Assembly: GCA_964552955.1 (NCBI GenBank)
Contig: CAZKIU010000001.1
Span: forward strand, 62,001-126,000
Reading direction: 5' to 3'
Length of the DNA stretch: 64,000 nucleotides
Source of the DNA: UBA1413 sp964552955
Lineage (GTDB): Bacteria; Bacteroidota; Bacteroidia; Bacteroidales; Prolixibacteraceae
Shown: piece by piece, positions 51,560 to 60,658 of the stretch
How the letters are laid out: the number at the start of each line of letters is the position of its first letter
Position numbering within the stretch: the stretch's first letter is position 1
Notes under the pieces: generated by a model
Seen by the model: the letters and a program-made list of their open reading frames with translations, nothing else
Told to the model about the DNA's origin: nothing
The model's database searches: none
Position numbers and translations under genes: made by a program

Positions 51560-54500
51560 ATGAAAAATTTCAAGTGGAAAGGGAGGGGATTGCCTCCTTA
51601 CAGCAACAAATGGTTTAAAGTTATGAAACTGACGGTTTTCTTTATGCTTCTGGGGCTCATGCAGCTGTCAGCAAGCGTTTACAGCCAGAACACCAAGCTT
51701 TCCCTGGCCATGAAAAATGCCAGGGTCGTCGATATTCTGGAAGAGATCGAAGAGCAGACGGAGTTCAGGTTTGCTTACAGTTCGCAATACATTGATCTCA
51801 ACCGGCGGGTGACGGTCTCCGTAGAAAAAAAGAGCATCCAGGAGACGCTGCATCAGATGTTTGATGAGGCGGGAGTCACTTTTACGGTGACCGACCGTCA
51901 AATTCTGCTCTATCCCGGGAGGATGGTCTCTGAAACCGTATCGGGGCAGCAGCCGCTGGCGGTCTCGGGTAAAGTCACCGACTCGCGCGGAGGGGCCATG
52001 CCCGGTGTTACTGTAGTGATCCGGGGTACCACCACAGGAACCATCACCGATTATGATGGCAACTTCACGCTGGCAAATGTCCCCGACAATGGCATTCTGG
52101 TATTCTCCTTCGTGGGCATGAAACCCCAGGAGATTCCGGTAGCGGGAAAAACCACCTTTAACGTCACCCTTGAGGAGCTGATCTTCGGTGTGGATGAAGT
52201 AGTGGTGACCGCACTGGGGATCAAGCGGGAGGAGAAAGCCCTGGGATATGCCGTGCAGGCTGTTTCCGGTGAAGGGTTGCAGACCGTGAAAGGAGTAGAT
52301 ATGGGCACCTCCCTGACGGGGAAGGTCGCCGGCTTGATGGTAAAAAACAGCACCGAGTTCACTGCCGAACCCGATATTCAGATCCGCGGGGAGAACCCCC
52401 TGCTGGTCATTGATGGGGTGCCCTATGGAAATATGAAACTCAGGGATATCCCATCCGATGATATTGAAAGCATCAGTGTGCTGAAGGGGGCCACCGCCTC
52501 GGCACTCTACGGATACCGGGGGGCCAGCGGTGCCATCATGGTAACCACGAAAATGGGTTCAGCCCAAAAAGGCCTCTCTGTGACCCTCAACAGCGGCACC
52601 ATGTTCGCCGCGGGGTACCTGGCCATCCCCGAAATGCAATCTACCTTCGGCCGTGTCGTCAATACCGGCACCAACACTTATGCCCGCTCAGGCGATGGCT
52701 CATGGGGCGTGCCCCTCGACGGCAGGGAGGTGATCCAATGGGACCCCGTCTCCAAAAGCCTGAAAGCCATGCCCTATCTCCCCATTGGAAAAGACAATTT
52801 CGCCAATTTCCTGGAACCGGGGTATGTGCTCAACAACAATGTCAACATGGTCCAGCAGGGAGAATTCGGCAGCTTCAGAGCCTCGGCCACCTGGGTGAAA
52901 AATAAGGGCCAGTATCCCAACTCCATGTTCGATAAAATCACCTATGCCGTTGGCGGTGATATGAAAATCAACAAATTCACCCTCTCCTCCAACATGTCCT
53001 ATAACAAACAGTTCTCCCCCAACAAGGGCTTCAGCGGCTATACGGGCTACGATCCCATGTACAACATGCTGGTATGGGCGGCTCCCGATTATGACGTCCG
53101 CCAGTACAAAGACTATTGGCTGGTTCCCAACGAGGTACAGAACAACAGTTATACCGCCACCAACAACAATCCCTATTTTGACCGTTTTGAGCGGACCCAC
53201 GGCATCAACCGCGATGTCTTTGCCGGGAACATTAGCCTGAGCTACGACCTCACCTCCTGGCTGAAAGCCACCCTGCGCACTGGTTTCGACACCTACAGCG
53301 ACCGCCAGGAGATCACCATCTCCAAGGGTTCCCTGCAAGGGGCAGGCAGCGCCAAAGTGATCCAGAATGGAACCGAAGTATGGGGTGAATCCCAGAAAGG
53401 TTCCTACAACCTGGGTCTCGGCCGTGGTTACAGCCTTAACAACGACCTGCTGATCTCCGGAAATAAAACCTTCGGTGATTTCACCGTCGACGGCTTCGCC
53501 GGAGGAACCATTTACTTCCGGCAAGACGACGGCATGGAAGCACGGACCCAGGGAGGATTGTCCATTCCTGCCTTCTACTCGCTGAAAGCTTCCATTAACC
53601 CCGTGGCGGTCGCCTCCAGCCTCTACCGCCAACAAGTCAACAGCTTGTTCGGAAGACTCTCCCTCTCCTGGAAAAACATGGTTTTCGCCGAAGGAACCCT
53701 CCGCAACGACTGGAGTTCCACCCTCCCCGAATCAACCCGCTCCTACCTCTATCCTTCGGTGTCAGGAAGTTTTATCGTCTCTGAACTCCTGCCTGAAATG
53801 GATTGGCTCTCGATATGGAAACTGCGGGGATCCTGGACCTCTTCCAAAACCCCGGCCGGTATCTACACCATCAACCAGGTCTACTCCATCACCAACAATG
53901 CCTGGGGGAACCTTAGTGGTGCCACCTACCCCAGCACCATCCGTGGGGTGGATGTGCGGCCCGAATCCTCCTCCACCTTCGAAATCGGCTCCGCCCTCAA
54001 CTTCTTCAAGAACAGGGCATCGCTCGACATCTCCTGGTACAGCAAGAAGATGTATGACTTCCTTCGCTCTACCGGTATCACGCCTGCCTCAGGATACACC
54101 GCCAACTATATCAATATCGACGAGGAGATTACCCGCCGGGGATTGGAAATCACGGCCAATGTCACCCCGGTTAAGAAGGGCGACTGGCAGTGGGATCTCT
54201 CCCTCAACTGGTCGAAATTTGCCCGCTATTATACCAAACTCGACTCCCTCTTCTCGGCCGACAAACCATGGGTAGCCGAAGGCAAAAGGGTCGACCATTA
54301 CATCCTCCGCGATTACCAGAAAGATCCTGAAGGAAACATCATTCACAACAACGGTTTACCGCTCTATTCAGGATATGACTCCATGTTTGGCTATTCCGAT
54401 CCTGACTGGATCTGGGGGGCCAACACCCAGGTAAGATACAAGAATTTAACCCTGGCGCTGGCCGTTGACGGGCGCGTGGGTGGTATTGCCCAAACGACCA

Positions 54501-54991
54501 CCGAGATGTACATGTGGCGGGCGGGTTCCCATCCCGAATCGGTTGTTGAAGCCCGGTACCTCGATGCCACCAACCCAGGCACCAAGAATTATACCGGACA
54601 GGGGGTGAAAGTCGTCTCCGGCGCAGCCACCTATGACACCTATGGCAATATCACCAGTGACAACAGGGTCTATGCCCCCAACGACGTGGCAGTAACCTAT
54701 AAGACCTATATGGAAGCCCTCCACAAGGGAACCGCCTGGGGCGGTGCCCCCTCACCCGAGGACGCCTATAGCACTACCTTCTTTAAAATCAGGGAGATGT
54801 CACTCACCTATGACCTGCCAGCTTCGATAGCAGGCCGCTTTGCCGCCAAGGGAGCTTCCCTGTCCGCCATCGGACAAAACGTTTTCCTGTGGGCCAAACA
54901 ATTCAAATATTCCGACCCCGACGGCGGATCTGAAAATTTCAGCGATCCGTCGATCCGCTATCTGGGATTTAATCTGAAAGTCATCTTCTAA
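51560..54991 (+). CDS. SusC/RagA family TonB-linked outer membrane protein with STN domain
   Basis: A 1143-residue protein from the ATG at 51560 (MKNFKWKGRGLPPYSNKW). Signal peptide (VMKLTVFFMLLGLMQLSASVYSQ), STN secretin/TonB domain (about 45-110, LSLAMKNARVVDILEEIEEQ), carboxypeptidase-D-like regulatory domain (about 130-205, VSGKVTDSRGGAMPGVTVVI), plug (about 215-330, ENPLLVIDGVPYGN and SISVLKGATASALYGYRGASGAI), then a 22-strand barrel with the C-terminal FDLK-type ending (IRYLGFNLKVIF). It imports glycans with the SusD partner. The STN domain links it to the FecR/ECF pair just upstream. A longer reading from 51482 lies across the hairpin and is rejected. Confidence 0.97.
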   Translation: MKNFKWKGRGLPPYSNKWFKVMKLTVFFMLLGLMQLSASVYSQNTKLSLAMKNARVVDILEEIEEQTEFRFAYSSQYIDLNRRVTVSVEKKSIQETLHQMFDEAGVTFTVTDRQILLYPGRMVSETVSGQQPLAVSGKVTDSRGGAMPGVTVVIRGTTTGTITDYDGNFTLANVPDNGILVFSFVGMKPQEIPVAGKTTFNVTLEELIFGVDEVVVTALGIKREEKALGYAVQAVSGEGLQTVKGVDMGTSLTGKVAGLMVKNSTEFTAEPDIQIRGENPLLVIDGVPYGNMKLRDIPSDDIESISVLKGATASALYGYRGASGAIMVTTKMGSAQKGLSVTLNSGTMFAAGYLAIPEMQSTFGRVVNTGTNTYARSGDGSWGVPLDGREVIQWDPVSKSLKAMPYLPIGKDNFANFLEPGYVLNNNVNMVQQGEFGSFRASATWVKNKGQYPNSMFDKITYAVGGDMKINKFTLSSNMSYNKQFSPNKGFSGYTGYDPMYNMLVWAAPDYDVRQYKDYWLVPNEVQNNSYTATNNNPYFDRFERTHGINRDVFAGNISLSYDLTSWLKATLRTGFDTYSDRQEITISKGSLQGAGSAKVIQNGTEVWGESQKGSYNLGLGRGYSLNNDLLISGNKTFGDFTVDGFAGGTIYFRQDDGMEARTQGGLSIPAFYSLKASINPVAVASSLYRQQVNSLFGRLSLSWKNMVFAEGTLRNDWSSTLPESTRSYLYPSVSGSFIVSELLPEMDWLSIWKLRGSWTSSKTPAGIYTINQVYSITNNAWGNLSGATYPSTIRGVDVRPESSSTFEIGSALNFFKNRASLDISWYSKKMYDFLRSTGITPASGYTANYINIDEEITRRGLEITANVTPVKKGDWQWDLSLNWSKFARYYTKLDSLFSADKPWVAEGKRVDHYILRDYQKDPEGNIIHNNGLPLYSGYDSMFGYSDPDWIWGANTQVRYKNLTLALAVDGRVGGIAQTTTEMYMWRAGSHPESVVEARYLDATNPGTKNYTGQGVKVVSGAATYDTYGNITSDNRVYAPNDVAVTYKTYMEALHKGTAWGGAPSPEDAYSTTFFKIREMSLTYDLPASIAGRFAAKGASLSAIGQNVFLWAKQFKYSDPDGGSENFSDPSIRYLGFNLKVIF

Positions 54992-55061
54992 CCATACAGA
55001 ATGGCTTGTAATCCTATTTGAAAATGACTTTAATGCATAAAATCATCGAAAAACGAGTATC

Positions 55062-56585
55062 ATGAAGAAGTTAAAAATAATCATCGGACTGTTTCTCCTC
55101 GTTGCGTTCCTTTCAGGGTGCGACAATTTTGAGGATGTCAATACCAATCCGGATACCACCACCCAGGTCAGTGCCTCTATGCTATGCACCAATATCGTTT
55201 TGCGGACCACCCGGTTCAGCGGCAGGGATGCCAAGGTGCTGGTTGCCGAGAATGCCCTTCCCAAATATGTGGGCTATGCCAATGAAGGCCAGATGGGTGA
55301 ACAGTACAACAAAATCGGCGGCAGCAGCTTCGAAGGGATGACCATTCTGCCTAACATCGACAGGATGCTGGAGTATGCCAAGGGCTCTGTCATGGAAGAC
55401 TCCTACAAGGGAGTGGCCAGCTTTGCCAAGGCTTATATGTTTTTCAGGCTGACCATGGAAATGGGGGACATCCCTTACAGTGAGACCAACCAGGGTGCCG
55501 ACGGTCTCTACCGGCCTAAATACGACACCCAGGAGACTGTTCTCAAAGGAGTTCTGGATGAGCTCAAGCTCGCCGACCAGTATTTTGCGATCGGTAAAAC
55601 CTTCGATGGCGACCCGACACCTTACAACGGAAATCCTGATAAATGGAGAAGGGCCACCAACGCCCTCGCCCTTAAGGTGCTGATGACCCTCAGCAAAAAA
55701 GAGAGCGTGGCCTCCCTCGATATCAAAAACCGCTTTGCGGCCATCGTAGCCTCAGGCCAGCTCCTCGAAGCCAACACCGGCTTCCTGGGCCTGAATTATT
55801 CCTCCCAGAATAAACACCCGCTGTCGGGCACCAACGATCTCTTCACCAGTCGTACGGTGATCAGCTCCTTGCTGATCGACAACCTGAAGAACCTCAACGA
55901 CCGCAGGATGTATTATTTCGCCGAGCCTGCAGGAGCACAGATCGCTGCCGGAATGACCGCCGATAATCCGGAAGCCTATGTCGGATTGGATGTCTCTATC
56001 GACTATGCCACTATGAATGCCGGCCACAGCGCCAACCTCTATTCGCTTCTCAATAAGCGGTACCTGACCGAGGAAGCCACAGAACCACGGATGGTCATTA
56101 CCTATGCCGAGCAGCAGTTGATTCTGGCCGAAGCCCGCATTAAAGGATGGATCACTACCGGCACTGCCAAGGATTATTATGAGTCAGGAGTGAAATCAGC
56201 ACTGGCTGCCGTGGGAGCCACTAAAGCCAGCTATGCCCACGGTAAGCCCATCGACACTGCATACATCAATGGCTATTTCACCGGAGAAGCCGCCTTTAAA
56301 ACCTCCACCGAGGATCAATTGAAACAGATCTGGATGCAGCGCTACCTCCTCCAGTTCATGCAGGATGGCCAGTCGAGTTACTTCGAATACCGCCGCCATG
56401 GATTCCCCGCCTTCCCCATCAATCCGGCTACCAGCCTGAACGAAAACAACAAAAACGGCCTTCCCATGCGATGGCTCTATCCCTCTTCGGAAACCAGCTA
56501 CAACCGCGAAAACCTCGAGGAAGCCCTTCAAAGGCAGTATGATGGTTATGATGAGATCAACAAAACCATGTGGCTGCTTAAATAG
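55062..56585 (+). CDS. SusD/RagB family glycan-binding outer-membrane lipoprotein
   Basis: A 507-residue lipoprotein (lipobox VAFLSGCDNF) with SusD-family features: NTNPDTTTQVSASMLCTNI near the mature N-terminus, TPR-like helices (GVASFAKAYMFFRLTMEMGDIPYSE), NALALKVLMTLSK, and the C-terminal RYLLQFMQDGQSSYFEYRRHGFP and NRENLEEALQRQYDGYDEINKTMW. It belongs to the SusD-like group 2 (SusD/RagB, pfam12771-like). It binds the substrate at the cell surface and forms a lid on its SusC partner. The gene is 70 nt downstream of susC and ends the operon at a strong terminator (56606-56638). The ligand cannot be predicted from sequence. Confidence 0.94.
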   Translation: MKKLKIIIGLFLLVAFLSGCDNFEDVNTNPDTTTQVSASMLCTNIVLRTTRFSGRDAKVLVAENALPKYVGYANEGQMGEQYNKIGGSSFEGMTILPNIDRMLEYAKGSVMEDSYKGVASFAKAYMFFRLTMEMGDIPYSETNQGADGLYRPKYDTQETVLKGVLDELKLADQYFAIGKTFDGDPTPYNGNPDKWRRATNALALKVLMTLSKKESVASLDIKNRFAAIVASGQLLEANTGFLGLNYSSQNKHPLSGTNDLFTSRTVISSLLIDNLKNLNDRRMYYFAEPAGAQIAAGMTADNPEAYVGLDVSIDYATMNAGHSANLYSLLNKRYLTEEATEPRMVITYAEQQLILAEARIKGWITTGTAKDYYESGVKSALAAVGATKASYAHGKPIDTAYINGYFTGEAAFKTSTEDQLKQIWMQRYLLQFMQDGQSSYFEYRRHGFPAFPINPATSLNENNKNGLPMRWLYPSSETSYNRENLEEALQRQYDGYDEINKTMWLLK

Positions 56586-56605
56586 TCCCAATTCCATAAG
56601 TACCA

Positions 56606-56638
56606 AAGCCCCGGACTCACTTCCGGGGCTTCTTTTTT
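56606..56638 (+). terminator. Intrinsic terminator after susD
   Basis: A 10-bp perfect stem AAGCCCCGGA (56606-56615) and TCCGGGGCTT (56622-56631) with a 6-nt loop, followed by C and six T. Confidence 0.9.
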
Positions 56639-56750
56639 GTCCCCTGGCCACGAGCCCACCAGGGAACCCCTGATGACCCCCCCGATGCGGAAACTTCAAT
56701 TATCTTGAAGCCGATGGAGATCCTCCCTGAAATTTCCCTAGATTTGGAAT

Positions 56751-57575
56751 ATGAACTCAACCGGGAATATCGGCAAAGGCTCTATCTCCGCACGGTTTGG
56801 AGTGGTAGCCCTGTTTGCCACGGCCATGGGGCTTCTCGAAGCCATTGTGGTAGTTTACCTGCGGGCCCTCTACTACCCCGGTGGATTCGCCTTTCCGCTC
56901 GCCCCCATGGCTCCCCCCATCTACAGGGCGGAGCTGGTCAGGGAGGTGGCCACCCTGGTGATGCTGGGAGCGGTGGCCTGGCTGGCCGGCAGAAACCGCC
57001 TCCAGCGCCTCGGCGCCTTCCTCTTCACCTTTGCCGTGTGGGACATCATCTATTATGTAGCCCTGAAGATCTTCCTGAACTGGCCCGCATCGCTGCTCAC
57101 CTGGGACATCCTTTTCCTGATTCCCGTCACCTGGGTGGGTCCCGTTCTCGCTCCGGCCATCAACTCCCTGACCATGATCGCTATGGCCCTGCTCTGGTAT
57201 ACCCTCGACAGCCGCCACCCACCCCTTTCCCTCCGCCCTGCGGAATGGCTGCTCACCCTTTCAGGAGCCCTCCTGATCTTTTTTGCCTATGTCCGCGATT
57301 TTACCCTGCTGATCCTGCAAAGCAGAAACCCCGTGTCAGCAGGCAACCCCGCAACGGCCCAACAAATTACCCTGACCCTAAGCCACTATATCCCCGAACA
57401 ATTCCTCTGGGGAATTTTCACCGCAGGGGAACTCCTCATCCTGACCGCCATGACCTTGACCTGGTGGAGAGTAAACCACAAACAGAAGCTCATCACCCAA
57501 AACAAGAAAGCCTTCATCACCTCCGGGCTCCCCCCTGACCTCCGGAATCTCTTTGAGACTCCCCCAAAACAGTAA
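56751..57575 (+). CDS. Uncharacterised polytopic membrane protein
   Basis: A 274-residue protein with about seven transmembrane segments (ARFGVVALFATAMGLLEAIVVVYL, VATLVMLGAVAWLAG, LGAFLFTFAVWDIIYYVALKIF, LTWDILFLIPVTWVGPVLAPAI, MIAMALLWYTL, LTLSGALLIFFAYV and FTAGELLILTAMTLTW), so the whole chain is membrane-embedded; no catalytic motif is seen. The segment WDIIYYVALKIFLNWP is notable. An alternative reading in another frame (56705-57538) gives a protein of low quality and is rejected. It follows the susD terminator, so it is not part of the SusC/D operon; the next gene lies downstream after a tandem repeat. The family is not recognised. Confidence 0.6.
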   Translation: MNSTGNIGKGSISARFGVVALFATAMGLLEAIVVVYLRALYYPGGFAFPLAPMAPPIYRAELVREVATLVMLGAVAWLAGRNRLQRLGAFLFTFAVWDIIYYVALKIFLNWPASLLTWDILFLIPVTWVGPVLAPAINSLTMIAMALLWYTLDSRHPPLSLRPAEWLLTLSGALLIFFAYVRDFTLLILQSRNPVSAGNPATAQQITLTLSHYIPEQFLWGIFTAGELLILTAMTLTWWRVNHKQKLITQNKKAFITSGLPPDLRNLFETPPKQ

Positions 57576-57605
57576 CACTATTCCCGATGAAATTCTCCAG
57601 CCTTA

Positions 57606-57715
57606 CATTCAAGATTCAAGATTCCGCCATTCAGGTTTCAGGAGTCCCTCATTCAAGATTCAAGATTCCCTCATTCAGGATTCAGGATTCCGCCATTCAG
57701 GATTCAGGATTCCGT
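57606..57715. repeat. 22-nt-period CATTCAAGATTC repeat, locus C (5 units)
   Basis: Five tandem 22-nt units start at 57606, 57628, 57650, 57672 and 57694; units alternate between CATTCAAGATTCAAGATTCC and CATTCAGGATTCAGGATTCC with a two-base tail. The array is in frame with the phosphoesterase gene that follows and would encode IQDSAIQDSGF-like text if translation started at 57587. Confidence 0.9.
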
Positions 57716-57790
57716 CATCGCTTCCCCATTTCTGATACAGGAGTTCTCCTTACCCCTGTAGTATCCCGCCGGCTCTTGGCCTTGGGAGTA

Positions 57791-59494
57791 ATGCTACTGT
57801 GGATTTTCATGCCTATTCTAAGGTTGCATGGGCAGGAGGTAAAAATTGTGGTAGCCGCCACCTCTGACGTGCACGGCTGCCTCTTTCCCTACGATTTCGA
57901 AGAGGGCCAGCCCGGCAAGAGCTCCCTGGCCGGCGTATACCACCTCACCGACTCGATACGCCGTGTGGGGATTCCCCTGCTCCTGCTTGAGAACGGCGAC
58001 CTCCTCCAGGGCACCCCGGTAGCCTATTATGCCAACTTTGTGCAGAAAAAACGGAAAAACCTCTTCTCACGCGCCCTGAACCTGATGGACTACGATGCAG
58101 CCACAGCAGGCAACCACGATATCGAGGCCGGTCCGGCCGTCTATTACCGTATGCAGCGTGAACTGCAGATGCCCTACCTGGGGGCGAATATCCTTAACGA
58201 TACCACCGGGGAACCCCGTTTCAAACCCTACACCATCTTCCGGCGTGAAGGGATCACCATCGCCATCCTGGGGATGATCACTCCTTCGGTGCCCGAATGG
58301 CTCCCCCAGAAAATGTGGAAAGGACTCTCCTTCAGCGACATGGTCCCAGAAGCCCGCAGATGGGTGGAGATTATCAGGGAAAGGGAAGATCCCGATCTGA
58401 TGGTTGGGTTGTTCCATACAGGTTTTGGAGACGATGAGCCTCTCGCCCCCGGGAAGGCCCCCGAGAATGCAGGCCTCAGAATTGCCCAACAGGTGCCGGG
58501 TTTTGACCTGATCGTCCTGGGCCATGATCACCGCCGCAGAAACGAATGGATCACCCGTTCCGACAGCAGCCGGGTACTGCTCCTCAACCCAGGCAATGCC
58601 GCCACCCACCTGGCTGTGGCCCAATTCACCCTTTCTGCCGGGAAAAACACACCTCCGCGCCTTCTGAAAACCGAAGGCACCCTCCTGAAGGTTCCGGAAA
58701 CCCCGGGGGAAAACCGCTATACCCGCCGCTTCCGTAAAGACCGGAAAGCCATCGGGGCCTTCTCCGACCGGAAAGTGGGCACACTGAGCGCACCCATGAC
58801 AGGTGTAGAGGCCCTCTTCGGGAATTCGGCCTTCCTCGACCTCATCCACAAGGTCCAACTCAAAACCACAGGTGCCGACCTCTCCCTGGCAGCCCCCCTT
58901 TCGGTGTCGGGAGAGATCTCTGCCGGCGACCTCCGGGTCAGAGACCTCTTCCAGATCTACCGCTTCGAGAATTACCTCTACACCATGGCACTCACCGGAG
59001 AGGAAATCAAAAACCACCTGGAATACTCCTATGGACTCTGGCTCAACACGATGACCTCTCCCAACGATCATCTCCTCCTGTTCAGCCCGGGCAGAAGCGA
59101 CCGCAAAGCGCTGACTAACCCCTATTACAACTTCGATTCGGCAGCAGGTATCCTCTATACCGTCGATGTCACACAACCTACCGGAAACCGGGTCACCATC
59201 ACCGGTTTCGAAGACGGCCGCCCCTTTGATCCCCTGAGAACCTACCGGGTAGCCATCAACTCCTATCGGGGCAGCGGCGGCGGTGGGCACCTGACCACCG
59301 GGGCCGGCATCCCCCGTGAAAAACTGCAGGAGAGAATCACCTGGTCTTCTGACACCGACCTCCGTACCCTTTTGATGCGCTACCTGGAAAACCACGGCAC
59401 CCTCCACCCCACTCCGGGCACCAACTGGAAAATCATTCCGGAGGAGTATGCCTCCCAGGGCAGAGCCACTGACCTCCCCCTCCTGTCCCGCTGA
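57791..59494 (+). CDS. Secreted bifunctional 5'-nucleotidase-like metallophosphoesterase
   Basis: A 567-residue protein from ATG 57791 (MLLWIFMPILRLHGQEVKIV), a short signal peptide. The N-terminal calcineurin-like metallophosphoesterase domain has AATSDVHGCLFPYD, ENGDLLQGTPVAY, AGNHDIEAG and GLFHTGFGDD with LGHDHRRR, the complete two-metal site. The C-terminal substrate domain (about 365-540) has GDLRVRDLFQIYRFENYL and ALTGEEIKNHLE, typical of 5'-nucleotidases. It hydrolyses nucleotides or other phosphoesters outside the cell. An ATG at 57587 is in frame but would translate the 22-nt repeat array as an odd N-terminus, so 57791 is preferred. Confidence 0.88.
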   Translation: MLLWIFMPILRLHGQEVKIVVAATSDVHGCLFPYDFEEGQPGKSSLAGVYHLTDSIRRVGIPLLLLENGDLLQGTPVAYYANFVQKKRKNLFSRALNLMDYDAATAGNHDIEAGPAVYYRMQRELQMPYLGANILNDTTGEPRFKPYTIFRREGITIAILGMITPSVPEWLPQKMWKGLSFSDMVPEARRWVEIIREREDPDLMVGLFHTGFGDDEPLAPGKAPENAGLRIAQQVPGFDLIVLGHDHRRRNEWITRSDSSRVLLLNPGNAATHLAVAQFTLSAGKNTPPRLLKTEGTLLKVPETPGENRYTRRFRKDRKAIGAFSDRKVGTLSAPMTGVEALFGNSAFLDLIHKVQLKTTGADLSLAAPLSVSGEISAGDLRVRDLFQIYRFENYLYTMALTGEEIKNHLEYSYGLWLNTMTSPNDHLLLFSPGRSDRKALTNPYYNFDSAAGILYTVDVTQPTGNRVTITGFEDGRPFDPLRTYRVAINSYRGSGGGGHLTTGAGIPREKLQERITWSSDTDLRTLLMRYLENHGTLHPTPGTNWKIIPEEYASQGRATDLPLLSR

Positions 59495-59554
59495 ACACAC
59501 GCCGTTACCTCCTTGATATTTCTGCCCCGATCCCTATCGATGAAGAGGGGAATA

Positions 59555-59656
59555 AACCAGACTGATGGTTGAACAACCCCAAAGGTTGATCCTGATCGGA
59601 GGATGAACCAGACTAAAGGTTCAACCAATCCAAAGGATTAATCACGCCGGAAGAGA
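59555..59656. repeat. Direct duplication, 51-nt period
   Basis: AACCAGACTGATGGTTGAAC at 59555 recurs as AACCAGACTAAAGGTTCAAC at 59606, and the following halves also align. The duplication lies in the 221-nt spacer before the isomerase gene. Confidence 0.55.
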
Positions 59657-59676
59657 TCAAAATTCACCGATTATGG

Positions 59677-59684
59677 TAATTTTG
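59677..59684 (+). promoter_or_regulatory. Promoter -7 box TAATTTTG for the isomerase-like gene
   Basis: TAATTTTG matches TAnnTTTG, 31 nt before the ATG at 59716. Confidence 0.6.
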
Positions 59685-59715
59685 TGGGGGAGATAAACAG
59701 TTAAAATCAAATGAT

Positions 59716-60555
59716 ATGAAGAGAATTATCTTTCTGGCCCTTTTGCTGGCCACACAATTAATGGTGGTACAGGCCCAGGCGCCTGCCCGCCCGGGAGAGC
59801 GCCCTGCCCCCGACACCCGGGAGCAGTTCAAGGTAGGCATGGCCGGCTACACCTTCCGCCATTTCGACCTCGACAAAACCCTGGAGGCGATGCAGAAAGC
59901 CGACGTCCACTACCTGTGCATCAAAGACTTCCATCTTCCCCTGAACAGCACTGCGGAGCAGATCGCCGCCTTTCACGCCAAACTCAAGGCCAGCGGAGTC
60001 ACCGGCTATGCCGTAGGCCCCATTTATATGAAAAACAAAGAGGAGATCGACAACGCCTTTGACTATGCCCAACGCGTGGGCGTCACCATGATCGTGGGGG
60101 TTCCCAATTACGAGCTGCTCCCCTATGTCGATCAGAAAGTTAAAGAGACTGGCTTCAAATACGCCATCCATCTCCACGGTCCCGACATGCCCCTCTACCC
60201 CGATGCCGACGACGTGTGGAACAACGTGAAAGACCTCGACCCCCGTATCGGCATGTGCCTCGACATCGGCCACGACACCCGCAATGGCAAAGATCCGGTG
60301 AAAGACCTCAAAAAATACCAATCCCGCGTGTTTGACATCCATATCAAGGATGTGACCGGAACCACCAAGGCAGGCTATTCGGTCGAGATCGGCCGGGGGG
60401 TCATCAACATTCCGGCCTTCGTGAAGATGCTCCGGAAAGTGGGCTACACCGGCGTCTGCAGCCTCGAGCACGAGAAAAGCATGCAGGATCCCTTCATGGG
60501 CATCGCCGAATCGATCGGGTACTTCCGGGGAGTCATCGAAGCCACCCGCAAATAA
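59716..60555 (+). CDS. Exported sugar phosphate isomerase/epimerase-like protein (xylose isomerase TIM barrel)
   Basis: A 279-residue protein with a signal peptide (MKRIIFLALLLATQLMVVQAQ) and a xylose-isomerase-like TIM barrel: VGMAGYTFRHFDLDKTLEAM, HLHGPDMPLYPD, IGMCLDIGHDTRNGKDP, VFDIHIKDVTG and CSLEHEKSM, with the metal-site residues His, Asp, His and Glu in place. The family isomerises or epimerises sugars; a periplasmic location means it does not act on sugar phosphates. In Bacteroidota such exported barrels accompany DUF1080 and Gfo/Idh proteins in 3-keto-glycoside routes, both of which are present elsewhere in the window. It has its own promoter and precedes the GH127 gene by 154 nt, most of it spacer and repeat. 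Confidence 0.88.
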   Translation: MKRIIFLALLLATQLMVVQAQAPARPGERPAPDTREQFKVGMAGYTFRHFDLDKTLEAMQKADVHYLCIKDFHLPLNSTAEQIAAFHAKLKASGVTGYAVGPIYMKNKEEIDNAFDYAQRVGVTMIVGVPNYELLPYVDQKVKETGFKYAIHLHGPDMPLYPDADDVWNNVKDLDPRIGMCLDIGHDTRNGKDPVKDLKKYQSRVFDIHIKDVTGTTKAGYSVEIGRGVINIPAFVKMLRKVGYTGVCSLEHEKSMQDPFMGIAESIGYFRGVIEATRK

Positions 60556-60658
60556 CAGGGCTGGAGCCGGCATGGAATCTTCCTTTTTTTCTCCTCCGGA
60601 AATCTTCTCAAGCCCTGGCGGCTGCGAAGCGGCTCCGCATGGCCTGAACAACCATCCT

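Noticed and set aside
57606..57715. 22-nt repeat array as a CRISPR or an IS end
   Set aside because: There are no spacers, no inverted ends and no transposase; it is a plain tandem array.
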